Assembly (NCBI GenBank): GCA_035079385.1
Contig: JAVHKY010000024.1
Span: 8,990,001 to 9,054,000, forward strand
Reading direction: 5' to 3'
Origin: Aspidiotus rigidus
Taxonomy: Eukaryota > Arthropoda > Insecta > Hemiptera > Diaspididae
DNA length: 64,000 nucleotides
The notes under the pieces were generated by a model. It was not told the DNA's origin. It did no database searches and saw nothing but the letters and a program-made list of their open reading frames with translations. The translations under genes were made by a program, and so were the position numbers. Of this stretch, positions 43,894-55,945 are shown in pieces (the stretch's first letter is position 1; every line of letters begins with the position of its first letter).

Positions 43894-46145
43894 CACTGAG
43901 AGAAATATTCGTAGCAATTTTTACAGAAATGGTACTTTAGAAAAGTGACAAGGTAGAAATTCTGTAAATACAACATACAAAATCAGGAAAAATTACAGAG
44001 TTGTAAAGTAAAAATAACCATACAGAATAGGATAAATTACAGATTTGTGTAAGTAAATATTCATTGGTGGAGAGAGTTTGCAATTTACAGTTTTGGCCTG
44101 TAAAATTTTCTCGTCTAAAAGTAAAAGTTACTATTCAAGGGTGTACAATCTCGAAAAAAATAATTGTTCTGTCTTTACTATCTTATTCTGTAATTTTTCG
44201 TCCCCTGTTATATTTTGTCTGTAACAATTACTTGCATTACTGTATACTGCGGTCACCCATCCAAGTACTAACCCTGCTGAAAGTGACTTACCTCTGTCAT
44301 GCGGGTGCGAATGTCGGGTTTCTTCGAGCCATTGTGTTCCAACATGCGTTGGCATATGATTTCTTCATTTAAAGGTGGGTAGGTTACACTTCTGTAGTTT
44401 AATTAACTTTTTTAGTGGCGAATTATTTTTTTGATTGAAAAATCTCCAACTTACGATGGTAAAGCGCGATTTTACCCACAATAGCAATCTTTACCATTAT
44501 TTTTTGAGAAAAATACCTCCTGACACGAGCGATTAAAGTAAAAATAATATTCCTTTAAAAAATGAAAACAAAAAAGTCTCGTCTTCATTACGTATTTTGT
44601 ATTTTGTGTTAGGTTTTGTTGTTTCATTGAATCAACATAATTATTCTATTCATTTGTATACTTTTCTAAAACAGTTTATCTAAACGAAAGAAGATGCTTG
44701 AGCTTGAAACAAAAATGTGTGTCCTACATATTTTATCTCGCTTGTTCACCTATAATAAATCTGTTAAAAAAAGCAAAAATCATTTTTTTATATTTTTTGT
44801 TTCTACAAAATTTCAAGAATAGGCTGCCTATCTAAATGAGTTAATCAATAAGTGTTACTGGTTTTGCGAAAACATAAAACTTAATTTTGAGAAAATTGCG
44901 AAAGAGAAAAAATCATTACACATATTTCCATGGTACATGACTGTTTTTTGTTTTGAACCCCTCTAATTATCCCAATGTTCATGGGCTAAGCTAGCTGATC
45001 GCTTGATGGATTCTCCATCTCCATTTTGATAAAAATCCGCTAGTATCTCAAAAATCATAATTTTTACTCTAAGGTATCTTAATTTTACAAAACCCGTCTG
45101 CACAAATATAATTTTTAATGCAAGTAGACAATAGATGTACCATAACCGACTACTGGCTACTCAAGTTTGAAGAAAAAAGTTGATAAGTTGTTACAGTTTG
45201 TCTCAATGATTGTGCATTGATAAAAAAAAGATATATTTCATCGTGCAATAATAATTATTGATACAAATAAAATTATTCGTTTTTCATTGAATAGTCGTTG
45301 ATTATTTATAAGTAATTTCTAGCCCTACTTTGTCAGAAAAATCAATCATCATTTTTTGATATTCCTTATTCGAGAAAAAAAAAAAAAGAATTCAACAATC
45401 TCAAGACTCTGTATTGATATAGACTTCTTACGGCAGGCACTGTAATCTCCCTCCTATCTTTTTCTGGACTTCAATTCTGATGAATTTGGGTTATAATAGA
45501 TCAGAGACATACCGAGTACAGAAAATTTTTCGATGGATGTAGTTTTTTCTAAGTATCATTATTTTTTTATCCAAGTAAAAAAGTGAGTGAGAAAGATAGT
45601 AAAAAGCAAGAAAAAAATTGAAATCGAAGGACTCATCCTCCATATCCTTCCCCCGTATCTACGCCACTGTAATCCATTTACGACTGAGCTTTAAGAGGAA
45701 AAAATGCTGCTATCGAAAGGTATTTCTTGCATTACCTTTTTTAGGAAAAATTACAGATTCACAAGTAAAACACGCGTTTAAACGTACATTCTGTAAATAA
45801 TAGTGATCGCGCACTGATTTTATTGATTAGTGTATGCGGTGAAAAATACTATCGAAACATTAGTTACAGTCTTTCATGATGTATACTGTAAATAATACAA
45901 TCTGTGAATTAATAATTACTACTCGAACTGTACCATACTATCAAATTCTGTAATTTTTCCTCTTCCGTTCTTGAACCAGTACTATTTTTTGAATGAGAAA
46001 ATCATAAATCAATGGAGTAAATTTTGATAAACGCCCAAATTACTGAAGAATGCTGTGATTATTCCAGCACTTCCATTAAATTTTACAGATTTTCTATTCA
46101 ATTTCACTATTCTGCGGTAAAAAATTACAGTTTATTTCTCTCAGC
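43894..46145. mobile_element. 2.25-kb non-autonomous element with CACTGAGAGAAATA ends
   Basis: GCACTGAGAGAAATA at the left pairs with TTTATTTCTCTCAGC at the right. Many AATTACAG/CTGTAATTTTT motifs lie near both ends, in opposite orientations. The ends resemble those of the small MITE at 8176-8399 (CACTGAGAAAAA). No transposase was found. A 5S-like segment lies at 44249-44352. The interior could instead be several adjacent MITEs; target duplication was not identified. Confidence 0.55.
44249..44352 (-). ncRNA. 5S-rRNA-like sequence (pseudogene or SINE3-like head)
   Basis: On the minus strand GCCAACGCATGTTGGAACAC is followed about 50 bp later by CAGCAGGG and TTAGTACTTGGATGGGTGAC plus CGC. The last block is nearly identical to the 3' part of the internal control region (box C) of animal 5S rRNA genes, and GCCAACG matches the usual 5' end. 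The middle is diverged and the 3' stem is missing. It is not a functional 5S gene. It could be an RNA polymerase III promoter remnant. Confidence 0.6.
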
Positions 46146-46288
46146 ATTCAAAGTTGCAAAGAACGAGAAAAATTTTTGCATTTTTTTTGTTTTTTGGTTG
46201 CTGTGAAAAATTTCGTTTTGCGACATAATATTTTATGGTTTTGCTGAGCGCGCCTCATTTTTGTACTGCCTCGAGAGCTATTCTTTTC

Positions 46289-46401
46289 AAAAAGAAGTTA
46301 TTATTCGGCACTGCCGTCAAATTAATTTGTTACACACTAAAGGGTAATTATAGTGTGTAACAAATTTATTTGACGGCAGTGCCGAATAAATAACCTTTTT
46401 T
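46289..46401. mobile_element. 113-bp palindromic MITE
   Basis: Arms 46289-46339 and 46351-46401 are complementary with few mismatches. They contain TTCGGCACTGCCGTCAAATT and TTTGTTACACACTA. The loop is 11 bp. A sharp foldback with no coding. Confidence 0.85.
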
Positions 46402-46689
46402 TAATGTAAAAAACCGTCAAAATTAAAACTCCATACTAGAAAAATTTATAATTGTATACAAAGTTCTTGCTATTCATCTGTTTTAAATAATGAAAAACGA
46501 AGATCTTTATTGAGCAAGGGGACAGATTTTCTTGTATTCGAAACGTCAGAAATTTATCATACATTTTAGAAATATGTACAGGCAAAGCCAAAATTAAAGA
46601 AATATATATCTTTTGAACTCGGCAAATGATTTCATAGACCAATAAATTTTCTCCCCTCCCCCTCAGGCTAAAAATACAAATATTTTGTT

Positions 46690-47215
46690 TCAACATATTT
46701 TGCGTTTTTTCAATTTTTCTCGAAAAATATGGAGTTTAGCAGGCAAATAATCTACTTGAAATCCACAAGAAAAAAGTATTCTCCTGGTTTTTTAATGAAC
46801 TCAAAACGAAGCTCGCGCGGCAGTTATTAAAATTCTGCGAGATGTAAAAAAACCAAGTCTTTTCGATTTTTCTCGCCAATCGTGTATCTTATGATAAAAA
46901 TACCTCAGTCCAACCAGAATCTACATTAATTTGAATTTTTTGATCAACGCGATACAAATTTTGGCAAATTTATTAATACGCCGTCAGGATAGAGTTTTTC
47001 TGCGTTTTGCAGTATTTTCATCACATTGTATACATAAACAGCACCACCACGCATGCGTTACCTAGACCGCGCTTTTACTCCATTTGTATCGCGTTAATAA
47101 AAAAATCATAAGAATACTTTCTTCTTGTAAATTCAATGTAGATTATTTTCCTGAAGTCTTTGCTCTCTAGACTTCATAATTTCCGGGAAAAATTGAAAAA
47201 ACGTAAAAACGTCAG
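46690..47215. mobile_element. Foldback element, about 525 bp
   Basis: CGTTTTTTCAATTTTTCTCG (46703 on) matches the complement of CGGGAAAAATTGAAAAAACG (47183 on). AATAATCTAC (46746) and GTAGATTATT (47140), and AACGCGATACAAATTTT (46946) and ATTTGTATCGCGTT (47083), extend the symmetry inward. The central part carries GCATGCGTTACC-type sequence. No coding. Confidence 0.75.
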
Positions 47216-47278
47216 TGCTAACAATTTTCAACAATAAAATCTTTGGTGCAATTTTTTTTTGAACTGTAATTCTATAAG

Positions 47279-47466
47279 GCTAGACAGAAAAACCTTGTCT
47301 TCGGAGGTAAAGAGTCTAGTGTTATGTTATCCACAGTTTTATAAAAATTGTGAGAGGTTAGTGAATGAAAGATATGGTCTTGGTTTGAATACAATCCGGG
47401 TAGAAAAAGTTCATCAATCTGCATATAAAGAACTCTTTAAAACTTTTCGCTGTCGAGCGTGCTCTC
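47279..47466 (+). CDS. Candidate internal exon, cysteine-bearing, unknown
   Basis: After a possible acceptor (TTCTATAAG at 47278) the frame reads LDRKTLSSEVKSLVLCYPQF, then YKNCERLVNERYGLG and AYKELFKTFRCRACS. It stops at a strong donor, TCTC/GTAAGT (47467). The cysteine spacing and the F.TF.C ending echo the candidate exon at 48233 (MQTFQCQPFS), which suggests related domains. The 1-nt overhang at the donor would join 48233 in a different frame, one that ends after 15 residues, so the two need not be spliced directly. No family is recognised. Confidence 0.3.
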
Positions 47467-48232
47467 GTAAGTTGTCAATAAATGGTTCGATTGTTATTTG
47501 AAAACAAATTTTCTCGCGAGTACTATAATCGACTGTCTCAACATGCCATCGTCCCTAAGAGCAAAGTTATTTCATGACAAGATATCATCGATTCCATAGT
47601 CATTGGAGTGTACTTTTCAATGCGGAATTATGTGATTTTGAAGATGCTGCGAATTGGTGATCAAGGTCTCTTCGTTACCGGACAGGGAACCCACCCGACC
47701 CTCTTCCAGAGAAGAGGGGAGATCTGATGGTTAGTTTTTCAATTTTTTGCGAAAATAATGCATCATTTCAAAAAATATCATTAGACAAAAAATAATCCTC
47801 GCAAAATTTTCTTTGAAGAAGATTCTCACAAAAATTTTCGATTGAACTCATTGGCAAAGACTTATGGAGCGTTAAAATAATACATACCACTTACAAAATG
47901 TAGATACGTGCATGCACTCGAGAAACTAATTATTTGTATGATTCAATGTAGTTGAAAATAAAAATAAAAAAGTACTACGTCATTACTATACGAAGAAATA
48001 CTTTGTATACATTTTTAAACTGGTCACAATAAGGCGCTAAGTGTGCTATCATGTTTTGTACAGGGTACACAATTTTGAAGTATGTAAGACTTCTATACGC
48101 GTCCGATGTCTTCGTCGACGAGTTCAAATGAAAACTTGAAAGAATCTTTTCATAGATAAATTATTATTAGTCTGATAATAATTTTTGAAAAAATGCATTA
48201 CTATTTTTTTTGACCTTTCCTCTTCTTCAAAG

Positions 48233-48403
48233 GGAATTGCGGACGGGATCCTTGCCAAAAATTTTCAGTATCGTAAATGTGTAACCGACATAGCTGATTG
48301 GAGCTCACAACCAGGCTGTCGAACCTTTGTAGCTGGACGCCAAGATTCAAATATTGAAAAATATATGCAGACGTTCCAATGTCAACCTTTCAGTCTCATC
48401 TAG
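48233..48403 (+). CDS. Candidate terminal exon, cysteine-bearing, unknown
   Basis: A textbook acceptor (CCTTTCCTCTTCTTCAAAG, AG at 48231-48232) opens 56 codons to TAG at 48401. The product reads GIADGILAKNFQYRKCVTDI, ADWSSQPGCRTFVAGRQDSN, then IEKYMQTFQCQPFSLI. Three cysteines (C..12..C..20..C) suggest a small secreted or extracellular domain. An AATAAA lies at 48780. A 9-bp hairpin (ACGACTGTT/AACAGTCGT, 48503-48526) followed by T's lies in the putative 3' UTR. This is the best host-exon candidate by splice signal, but no homologue is recognised. Confidence 0.4.
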   Translation, partial: GIADGILAKNFQYRKCVTDIADWSSQPGCRTFVAGRQDSNIEKYMQTFQCQPFSLI

Positions 48404-48799
48404 ATGATTATTGCTCCTAGATATACAGACGTGATACTCCTGACTTATTCCTTGCCAGAAGACTTACAATATACATACATCTAAGTCCCCATTGTACTTC
48501 ACACGACTGTTACTAGGAACAGTCGTTTTTCTGTTTCTGGGAGACAATGTAAGCTGACTCTCTTGTCTTCCAGGCGTTCACACCATCCTTGCATCAGTTT
48601 CACACTAGCGACAGAACGCAGTAATCACAAAGAGACATACTTACATCTCTGATCGCAATTTTTTCATCTTCAACACTATTATTCAATCTTTAATTCCCGA
48701 ACTATTCCGGCTTTAGCGAGAAAAACTCGGGTCTTTCAAAGTTCTTCAATAGGCGGCACAGACTCTTTAAAACATCATAAAATAAATAAGAAGTATGAT

Positions 48800-50680
48800 A
48801 TTGCATACCGGTAATTTCCACGTACAGTACTGCAAAACGAACATTCCGGCGATGATAAATTTAAGAAAAAATTATTCAGATAGTTGCTGTAAAAATGTAA
48901 ATTAAAATCATAAATAAAGATATCTACAAGGTATAGCAACCAGAAAGTACACTCAAAATTCACTGAAATAGAAAGAGCTACATGTGGAAGAAATCTACAC
49001 GATTGGAAATTACGAGTACAAATGGAAGGAAAAAAGAGAAGAGAAAAGAAGTGACAGTATACCAATTGCACAGCAATCGCTATTGGCAGCGTTCTCCTGC
49101 ACAGTCGCGTACGCAAGGGGGGGGGGGGGTCGGGGTCAACCTCCCCCCAGAAGATCCTTGTGATTCCCCAGAAATAAAAATCAATCACGATGGGAAGGAT
49201 ACGACAGCATTACATCACATCATTTTTCGACTAACCCCCCCCCCCCCCCGAAAAATTCCTGTGTACGCCACTGCTGCAGGAGGTTCATTGTTATCCTACA
49301 AAGTGAATTAGAATTGGCTAACATACCCAAACTATTCTCTTCTATACCTGGTGAAGATTTCTTCCTGTCTCAGTTTCACCTCTCGGAGTATACAGAAAAA
49401 AATTGAACCTTCAGGGAATACTCGAAGCCTAATTTACGATCTGGTTGCTATTTTACCTGTAGATCACATGAAAAATAAAGAATCGAGCTAACCGCGACGC
49501 GCAATTCTGAAGACTGATCAGTTATCCAGATTTAATGCATATTGCAAAGTGCATCCACATGCATACAACGACCTCACATACTTGAAGCTGTCATTATTTT
49601 TCGTATTATAAGGCACCACAATAACATTCAAGAATACATATTAAACGCTTCGATAATGCAAAATTCTATAATATTCTTTCTAGAAGAAAAAAAATTTGCT
49701 TTTTAAGGCGAGATCCGCTCTCGTTTCGGCAATGAAAGAAAATAAATACATAGCAAACAATGACGACTTACTCACTGATACGCAATTCAAATCAACCATT
49801 TGCACCGTTCTTAAGTACATATATCTATGATACAAAGTAGATGTAAATTCACTTTCTCATTTCAATTCACTCGAGATACAAAATATTACGGCTTCAGAAT
49901 TGGCAGGTAAGAAAATATTCCCCCACAGTCCACGTACACAATTACAGATCGAACACAATAATTCTCTTCGAGAATAATAGAATAAGTAAAGAGGACTCAA
50001 CTTGAGAATCTTCTGTCATATCCCACACCAACTTTTTGCTCATGAATTGTACGAGTTAAAATTAAAAGCGTCACAATGATTTTCCAGAGATGGCAAGGGG
50101 AGGAAGAGAAAAAAACCAACTAATGAGCTTTTTTCCTCCTCATTCTTTTAGTTATAGAACTAATCAGATCTCCCAACAGATAAAAAAAGTTTTAATTCGC
50201 CAATTGAGGACCCGAGAAATTGTGATTCTGAAAGAGACGGGAGTTCTAACCTCTGTGGTTTAGGGACAAGGAAAAGTTTTGATGGTAACTTTCGGTAGAG
50301 GCTCTGACCAATTCGATTTCTAAATCATTCTCTTTGCAGAGAATTTGTCGACTAATCAAGGTAGTTGAGATTCATAGGAAATATCCGAAATCGCATGAGG
50401 TGATGGAAATTGATCCTCAAGTTTCAAGCCCTAAAGTTTCAACTGTATTGGAAATAGGAATGTAGAGGATCCAGAGAGACTAAGACAAGCCTCTCAAGGG
50501 TTAATCTGGCTTTTTTGATCTCCGACTTTCCTGCAATTCCATTTTCAAAATTCTACTTCCATAAAAACAGGTTTCCTGCATAACTTACTTAATTTACTTA
50601 ATAAATAGCGACATGGTTCGCTCTTGGCAAATCTATCTCTAAATTCATGAAAATATGGTCACTATAGGCCATCAAAGCAT
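48800..50680. other. Stretch with one MITE and no supported gene
   Basis: Apart from the MITE at 49102-49273 no repeat or coding was recognised. Sequence is AT-rich. Confidence 0.4.
49102..49273. mobile_element. 172-bp MITE with G/C-run ends
   Basis: CAGTCGCGTACGCAAGG plus 13 G at the left and 15 C plus GAAAAATTCCTGTGTACGCC then ACTG at the right form imperfect inverted repeats of the 'CAGTGGCGTA' type found in several DNA transposon groups. No coding. Confidence 0.65.
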
Positions 50681-50739
50681 ACAATGTAACCGTTGTACCG
50701 CAAATCGATTGATAATATCGACGTCAAAGATTTTTGCGT

Positions 50740-51300
50740 ATTAGTACGTTCACCACCAATCGAACTCTTTGCTGAGAAGAGAGCGGTAGTGTCCAAAGCA
50801 AAAAAGAAGACAACGACCGATCCAGAGGCTTTACAGGTCAAGCAGAAATCCAGGCGCTCCTTGCCTGAGAAATGGAAAGCAAGAATCGCCCAGAGCGATC
50901 TGGGTAAATAGACAACCCGTGCGTAAATACGCGACCTTGATGAGTACATGAACCGAGATCACGATCAGCTGAACTTCCACCTGACGCAAGTGCTCAGCGG
51001 CCATGGTTGCTTCATCAAATACCTTCATGAGAAGTTGAACACATAACATGTTCGCACTGCAACCAAGGGCGGGATGATTGACCGCAGCACACCTTATTTG
51101 AGTGTGAGATGTGAAGGGGGCAGCTTAGTCGGTGTCTCCACGAAACTGGGGCAGGTGAAGCACATACTCCGAGTAGCTTGGTAGAAAATGGACCGCGAAT
51201 GGAATAGGCACATGCAGAACCGTGCTACGGCCTACTCGACACCTGTGTATCATCCACATCCAGATGTGCAAGAAGGACAGGAAGAAAAATGAAGAAGAAG
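50740..51300 (+). pseudogene. R1/I-type LINE C-terminus, copy 1
   Basis: The frame 50933-51046 reads DLDEYMNRDHDQLNFHLTQV then LSGHGCFIKYLHEKLNT. A shifted frame continues TCSHCNQGRDD and PQHTLFECEM. The HLTQ.LSGHGCF..YL block and the C..C....TL.EC zinc knuckle are the C-terminal signature of R1-like and related LINEs. Upstream sequence (50750-50910) belongs to the same domain in yet another frame. It matches 54560-55046, so two copies of one LINE are present. Confidence 0.75.
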
Positions 51301-51789
51301 AGACTTCAAAAACAATCTACTATATCCAAAGTGGTGTCGTTGTGTGTATTCTAATGTTTTGCGTGTCTCGGGGCACTGCAGCTTGTTGATTGCCAAGATA
51401 GTTTAGCGGTTGCCGAGAAGAAGAGGGGGTTCGCTGAGGAGATTCTTCCAACCGTAAACTTATACCCGAAAGGTCGATTCCGGTGCTGGAGGGTATAAAA
51501 TTAATACATACGCAATCCGCTCCCACTCGGCGTCGCCACACATGCGAGAAAAGATTATGTTTAAAGAGTAAAAGCAATTAGGTTTCTGAACAGGAATGCT
51601 TGAATGTACAAAACCGATTGTTATAAAGTGTTGGCGGAAGGAAATCGCGAGGCTCAAAGAGAGCGAGTTTATTCTTGGAAAAAGGAAGCCCTGTGAGGGA
51701 AGCTTCAGCCGAACATTGATGTGCTGAGCAATCTTCATTATCTGTACTCCAACACATACAATAACATATTATTCGTCATAAGGTACGAT

Positions 51790-52275
51790 GCGGAGCCGTA
51801 AATATCTCCTGAAGCTTCACTTCCAACTTGATCTACCCCAGAAAAACGACAGCTTCCTCAACAAAGTTTTAACGAGGAGCGCAAGGAATCTATTTTATCG
51901 GGCGAATTGGTATAAGAATTTCGATGAGAGGAAAGAGATTTGGGAGAATTTCAATTTCCGAGCTATACATGATAGGAGGGGGATTAAAAGAATTTAGACT
52001 TTGGCTAGTCGAAAGTCGACATTTTCCAAAGTTCAATTTCTTCATTAGAGTAGGTTAGTTGGAGGGGGCCTATGAGAAAAGAACGACGGCTTCCTAAACG
52101 AAGTTAAACGAGGAACGCAAGGAACCTTTTCTAAGGGTTGAATTAGTTTTGGTATTGAGAACTCAAATTGAAATCTTGAAGATTCTTAAGTTTTCCTGAG
52201 TCCCTTGTATCATGGTGTACGTAGCCTGAAGGTAAGAATTTTTCGAAATTCCTTTCCTTCCTATCATATCATATA
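51790..52275. repeat. CRE-repeat copy, uninterrupted at the fb1 site
   Basis: ACGGCTTCCTAAACGAAGTT (52084 on), GATAGGAGGGGGATT, TGGTATTGAGAACTCAAATT and CCCTTGTATCATGG place it in the family. The segment 52195-52245 equals the two flanks of the fb1 copy at 25409-25983 joined together, so it represents the empty site. Confidence 0.75.
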
Positions 52276-52309
52276 TTGTTACTTGAAAGTCAAATTTTCT
52301 TCTAAGACT

Positions 52310-52477
52310 CAGGGGCGGATTCAGCAGTCGAGCGCCTCCAAGCACTTTATAAATTTACGCCCATTGCAGTCAGCAGAAAGGGTGGAGCCCGGAAAGATTT
52401 TAAAATCTATCCTCCTCTAGGAACAATTCCGCGCCTCAAGCATATGCTTGGTTTACTTGCAGGATAATTCGCCCCTG
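52310..52477. mobile_element. 168-bp hAT-like MITE
   Basis: CAGGGGCGGATTCAGCA at the left and TGCAGGATAATTCGCCCCTG at the right are imperfect inverted repeats in the 'CAGGGGCGGAT' style typical of hAT MITEs. An 8-bp target duplication is not evident. Confidence 0.65.
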
Positions 52478-52819
52478 TCATATCGACTGCTTATTACGAA
52501 ACCGCCCCAACTGCATTTGTGACCGCGAGCGGTAAAAAAATACCTTTTGTCCAAAAAAATCTTCTCCACCGCCATCACTTGAAAAAGAAAAAATATAGTT
52601 AGGGCATTTTCTCAATAGACCGTCGATATATTGAGAGTCAAAATTTTATAATCCAATCCAGACGAATTCCCATAATATCTAGCCAAGAAAAATTTTTCCA
52701 CGCAATCTAACCTATCTCAGGTTGATGACGTCAAGAGTTGATGTCGTCATCAAGTTCCTTCTCATTTATGGGCATAGCTCGATGGTCGAAAAAATTCCAA
52801 GTCCCTAGACATTTTCTCG

Positions 52820-54300
52820 AGAATGATAACCCTACAAAGGTCAAACGCGAATGCGCTCGCATTCTCGGACCTTTTCTGCGGATACCTTCAACAAAACGGA
52901 TACCCTCAGCTTCGAGTTTTCTTCTACAGTTTGTCGTTTATTTATATAAGTAGAATAAATTGAAATGTATGAACGTAGTTATCGGAGTCCCTAACATTCA
53001 CTTTCTTTCTCCTTCTTGTTTGAGAATATACAATACGACACATCCGTAGGTATAACAAATAATGCACAACCCATTTCCATAAGTAATTCTTCATTTACAG
53101 AACCAATAATCATCAACATTACAAATACAGTTCAGATAGTAAGTTTATACACATCGTATATGTATACCATTAGTACAAGTCAATATACAGTATACTGATT
53201 TCAATCTGCATAATGTCGAGCTGTCATTTTCTAAATATAATGTAATGCACTCTCGGCGCTGATGGTAAATTTTCATAAAATTGCATAAGTTCCAGGTTAG
53301 TAAATGTACAATATTATATACGTCGGAGAGACGAACTCGATCATAACTTTCGCACATTAACACACCTTTCTCTTTCTCTCTCTTTCTCAAACCAGTTTTC
53401 GCAAAAATGATTTACGAATTTATAAAACGAAATTGTGAGAAAAATTCGTCCTTGATAAATTCGTTTTTTCAGTTTTGACTCAATTAAGGCTATAATATGC
53501 ACGAGCATACGCGCAGATTCCACACTTACGTTAAAAATTTAAAGAATGATTAAAAAGTGCATCATACGGCACTTGTAGAAATAAATTAACGTGTATTTGT
53601 TACATACATCGAAGACGCGAGAACGTCTTCAGCATTCTTTCAAACTATTTTTGTTTACATGCATTTCTCTAGTTCGTCGTATTCGTCACTATCTACCCGC
53701 ATCTATTCATTAAAGGAACTAATCTGCACTAAAAAAAAAAAAGATAAAATACTCCGGATATCGTGGGAATATCTTCAGTAAGGGTGGAAATTCGACTAGT
53801 GTAATTTAATTGACTACAACTACTATGACGTATATAAAATACAGAAGAGAAAATGAAAGAAATTAGAAAAAAAAAAATATATACAATTATACATATACAG
53901 TAGAATAATTGTTCAAAATAGCTTCTCTTATCGATTGTGTTAAAAGTTTACAAACGATCAACAGCTGATTATCTTTTACGTCAAAAAAGCTGTGTATGGT
54001 AATTCCTTTTCGTTGTTCTTTTTTGTATACGCGACAGCCGACTTTATCAGAAATTTCAGAACTCGAACGCGCAACGAAGAAAAACTCGTGGAATATTTAT
54101 TTTTACTGCGTCGATAAGCCGTAGTTCAACGCGATCAACACCCGAGTAAAAATTGTACTCGTCGCTCCCCATTTTGACTAAGAATATTTTTCGAAAAGAA
54201 AGACGTTTTTCGAAACTGAGGCTTTCATACAACAAAGTGAAGTCCTAATCTTTCAATTTTGTCTAAACTGAAGAAGACAGTGTCTTGTCCAAAACGCCTA
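52820..54300. other. Anonymous AT-rich stretch
   Basis: A CT/TC-rich tract lies at 53365-53392 and an A run at 53731-53742. No coding or repeat recognised. Confidence 0.4.
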
Positions 54301-54559
54301 CCTTGAATAAATAGGATTTGGAAAAGTCCTCACGGAAAGACTACACATAGAATTATTGAATCCAGCCTAAATCTTTCACAAATGATTTCACAGCAAAAGT
54401 GTTATTTCTTACTGACCCTCTTGATCGTAAACTCTCGATGGCATCAATGTATGGAATTAAGTCTTGCTACCTCAAAAAAACTAGGAGTTCTGTACAAGTT
54501 TGCTGACTCCCCAATTCGAAAATCTGGAAATTGTCCGCCTCTCTCCTCCCGTTCCATGC

Positions 54560-55046
54560 GATGTACCAACTCGAGCTCCTTGTTGAGGAGAGAACGGTGG
54601 TGTTCATAGCAGAGAAAAGGACAACGACTGATCATGAGACTTTCCGGGTCAAGCAGGAGGTCAGGAATCCCTTGTGAGCTACGGTGTATTAATAAGCGAC
54701 CTTGATGTGTGGATGAACCGAGACCATGGTCAGCTGAACTTTCATCTAATGCAGCTGTTAAGCGGCCATAACTGCTTCAACAAGAGTATCTTCATGGGAA
54801 GTTGAGAAAACTTGTTCGCATTGCAATCAAGGGCGACAGCACACCCTATTTCAATGTGAGGTGTCGAGGCGTGAGAGAGGCAAGCTTAGTCGAACATTGC
54901 AAGAGATTGAGGGTCAACGCAACGCACCATGCCAAGTTCCGAAGAAGCGTGGAACCAGGTGTCTGCATTTGATCTGGCTCCCCAGCCTAACATACAGAGC
55001 CAAGAATAGGGGCAAATTAGTGGAGCGAAAGAGCGACGAGGGCTGA
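54560..55046 (+). pseudogene. R1/I-type LINE C-terminus, copy 2
   Basis: The frame 54698-54805 reads DLDVWMNRDHGQLNFHLMQL then LSGHNCFNKSIFMGS. From 54810 another frame gives TCSHCNQGRQHTLFQCEVSR and REGKLS-like sequence, open to 55046. It is clearly the same LINE family as 50740-51300, and the more complete copy for the zinc knuckle (C..C....H..LF.C). Frameshifts break both. Confidence 0.75.
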
Positions 55047-55708
55047 TCAGCCTAACATACAGTCTATTAGACTTACCCTAGGCTAAGAATGGAGACGAAC
55101 GAGCGGGACGAGTGAGCTTGTGAGACACTTAGCGTAAAGTGTACGAAACAAGTACTGCCTCAAATCAAATATGACCAGTATTTCATGAAGTGGAGAAAAA
55201 TGCGTCCACCAACTAGTTAATCTAACATACAGCAAGCAGAAACCCTTGATGTTAAGAGATTCACTGTACTAAAAAATCTTTATTTTTTGAAGAAATATTT
55301 TTTTGTTCACCATTGAATAAACGATCCCTGCAACTACACTTGAGGTTACGGGCTCGGAGTGGGTAGATGGTGACAATAAGAATGAACATGAATTAAATAG
55401 TGTTGTAGAAATATTTTATCGGGCTAATGATTTTCTCATGATTATTAGAGTCAGAATGGTAAAGTTGCGACTGTTTCCGAGAGCTGAACAAGAGAGAAGG
55501 TGTTGAACGTAGAGACTGTCAACATTACCGTGCAGACATGGAGGGGGTGAGAGACCTAAAGAAACAAGAATAGGGTTATGACCTATTCTGAGATGGGTCT
55601 TCGCGTTCGGAAGGGTGGTTTGAAGTAGACCAAGAAATTAGAGCTTGTTGGAAATCATGTGAGATCATACGAGGGGGCAATATCCGTTATGGAAAGTGAA
55701 TGCAGTGA

Positions 55709-55945
55709 CTACACTGTGGCAAGGCCTGCGGAGTCACGTTCCTTAAGGTCGATGTGTCCTGATATCCATAGAAAAGAGATAGAGAACGAGGAAGAACTAA
55801 ACGAGTATACAAGAATGAAGATCCGTTGGATTAAAGGTTTGGTAGAATGAGGCTTTTGGATAGCAAGTAAGGATGAGAGATAATCAGAAAGTATGAAGAA
55901 TTTGCGAGTGAGAAGAGAGGCAGCTGAATATGGAAACGGAATTTC
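55709..55945 (-). pseudogene. RNase H domain of an I/Jockey-type LINE
   Basis: The minus strand is open for 78 codons, reading TRKFFILSDYLSSLLAIQKP, HSTKPLIQRIFILVYSFSSS, then SFSISFLWISGHIDLKERDS and AGLATV before TAG. ILSDYLSSL (catalytic Asp) and W.SGH.....ERDSAGLA (final His and Asp region) are RNase H motifs in the order of LINE RNase H domains. The N-terminal strand with TDGS is in another frame upstream, so the domain is broken. Confidence 0.75.

Noticed and set aside
48503..48530. 9-bp hairpin followed by TTTTT, like a bacterial terminator
   Set aside because: The context is eukaryotic; it is reported only as a feature of a putative 3' UTR.
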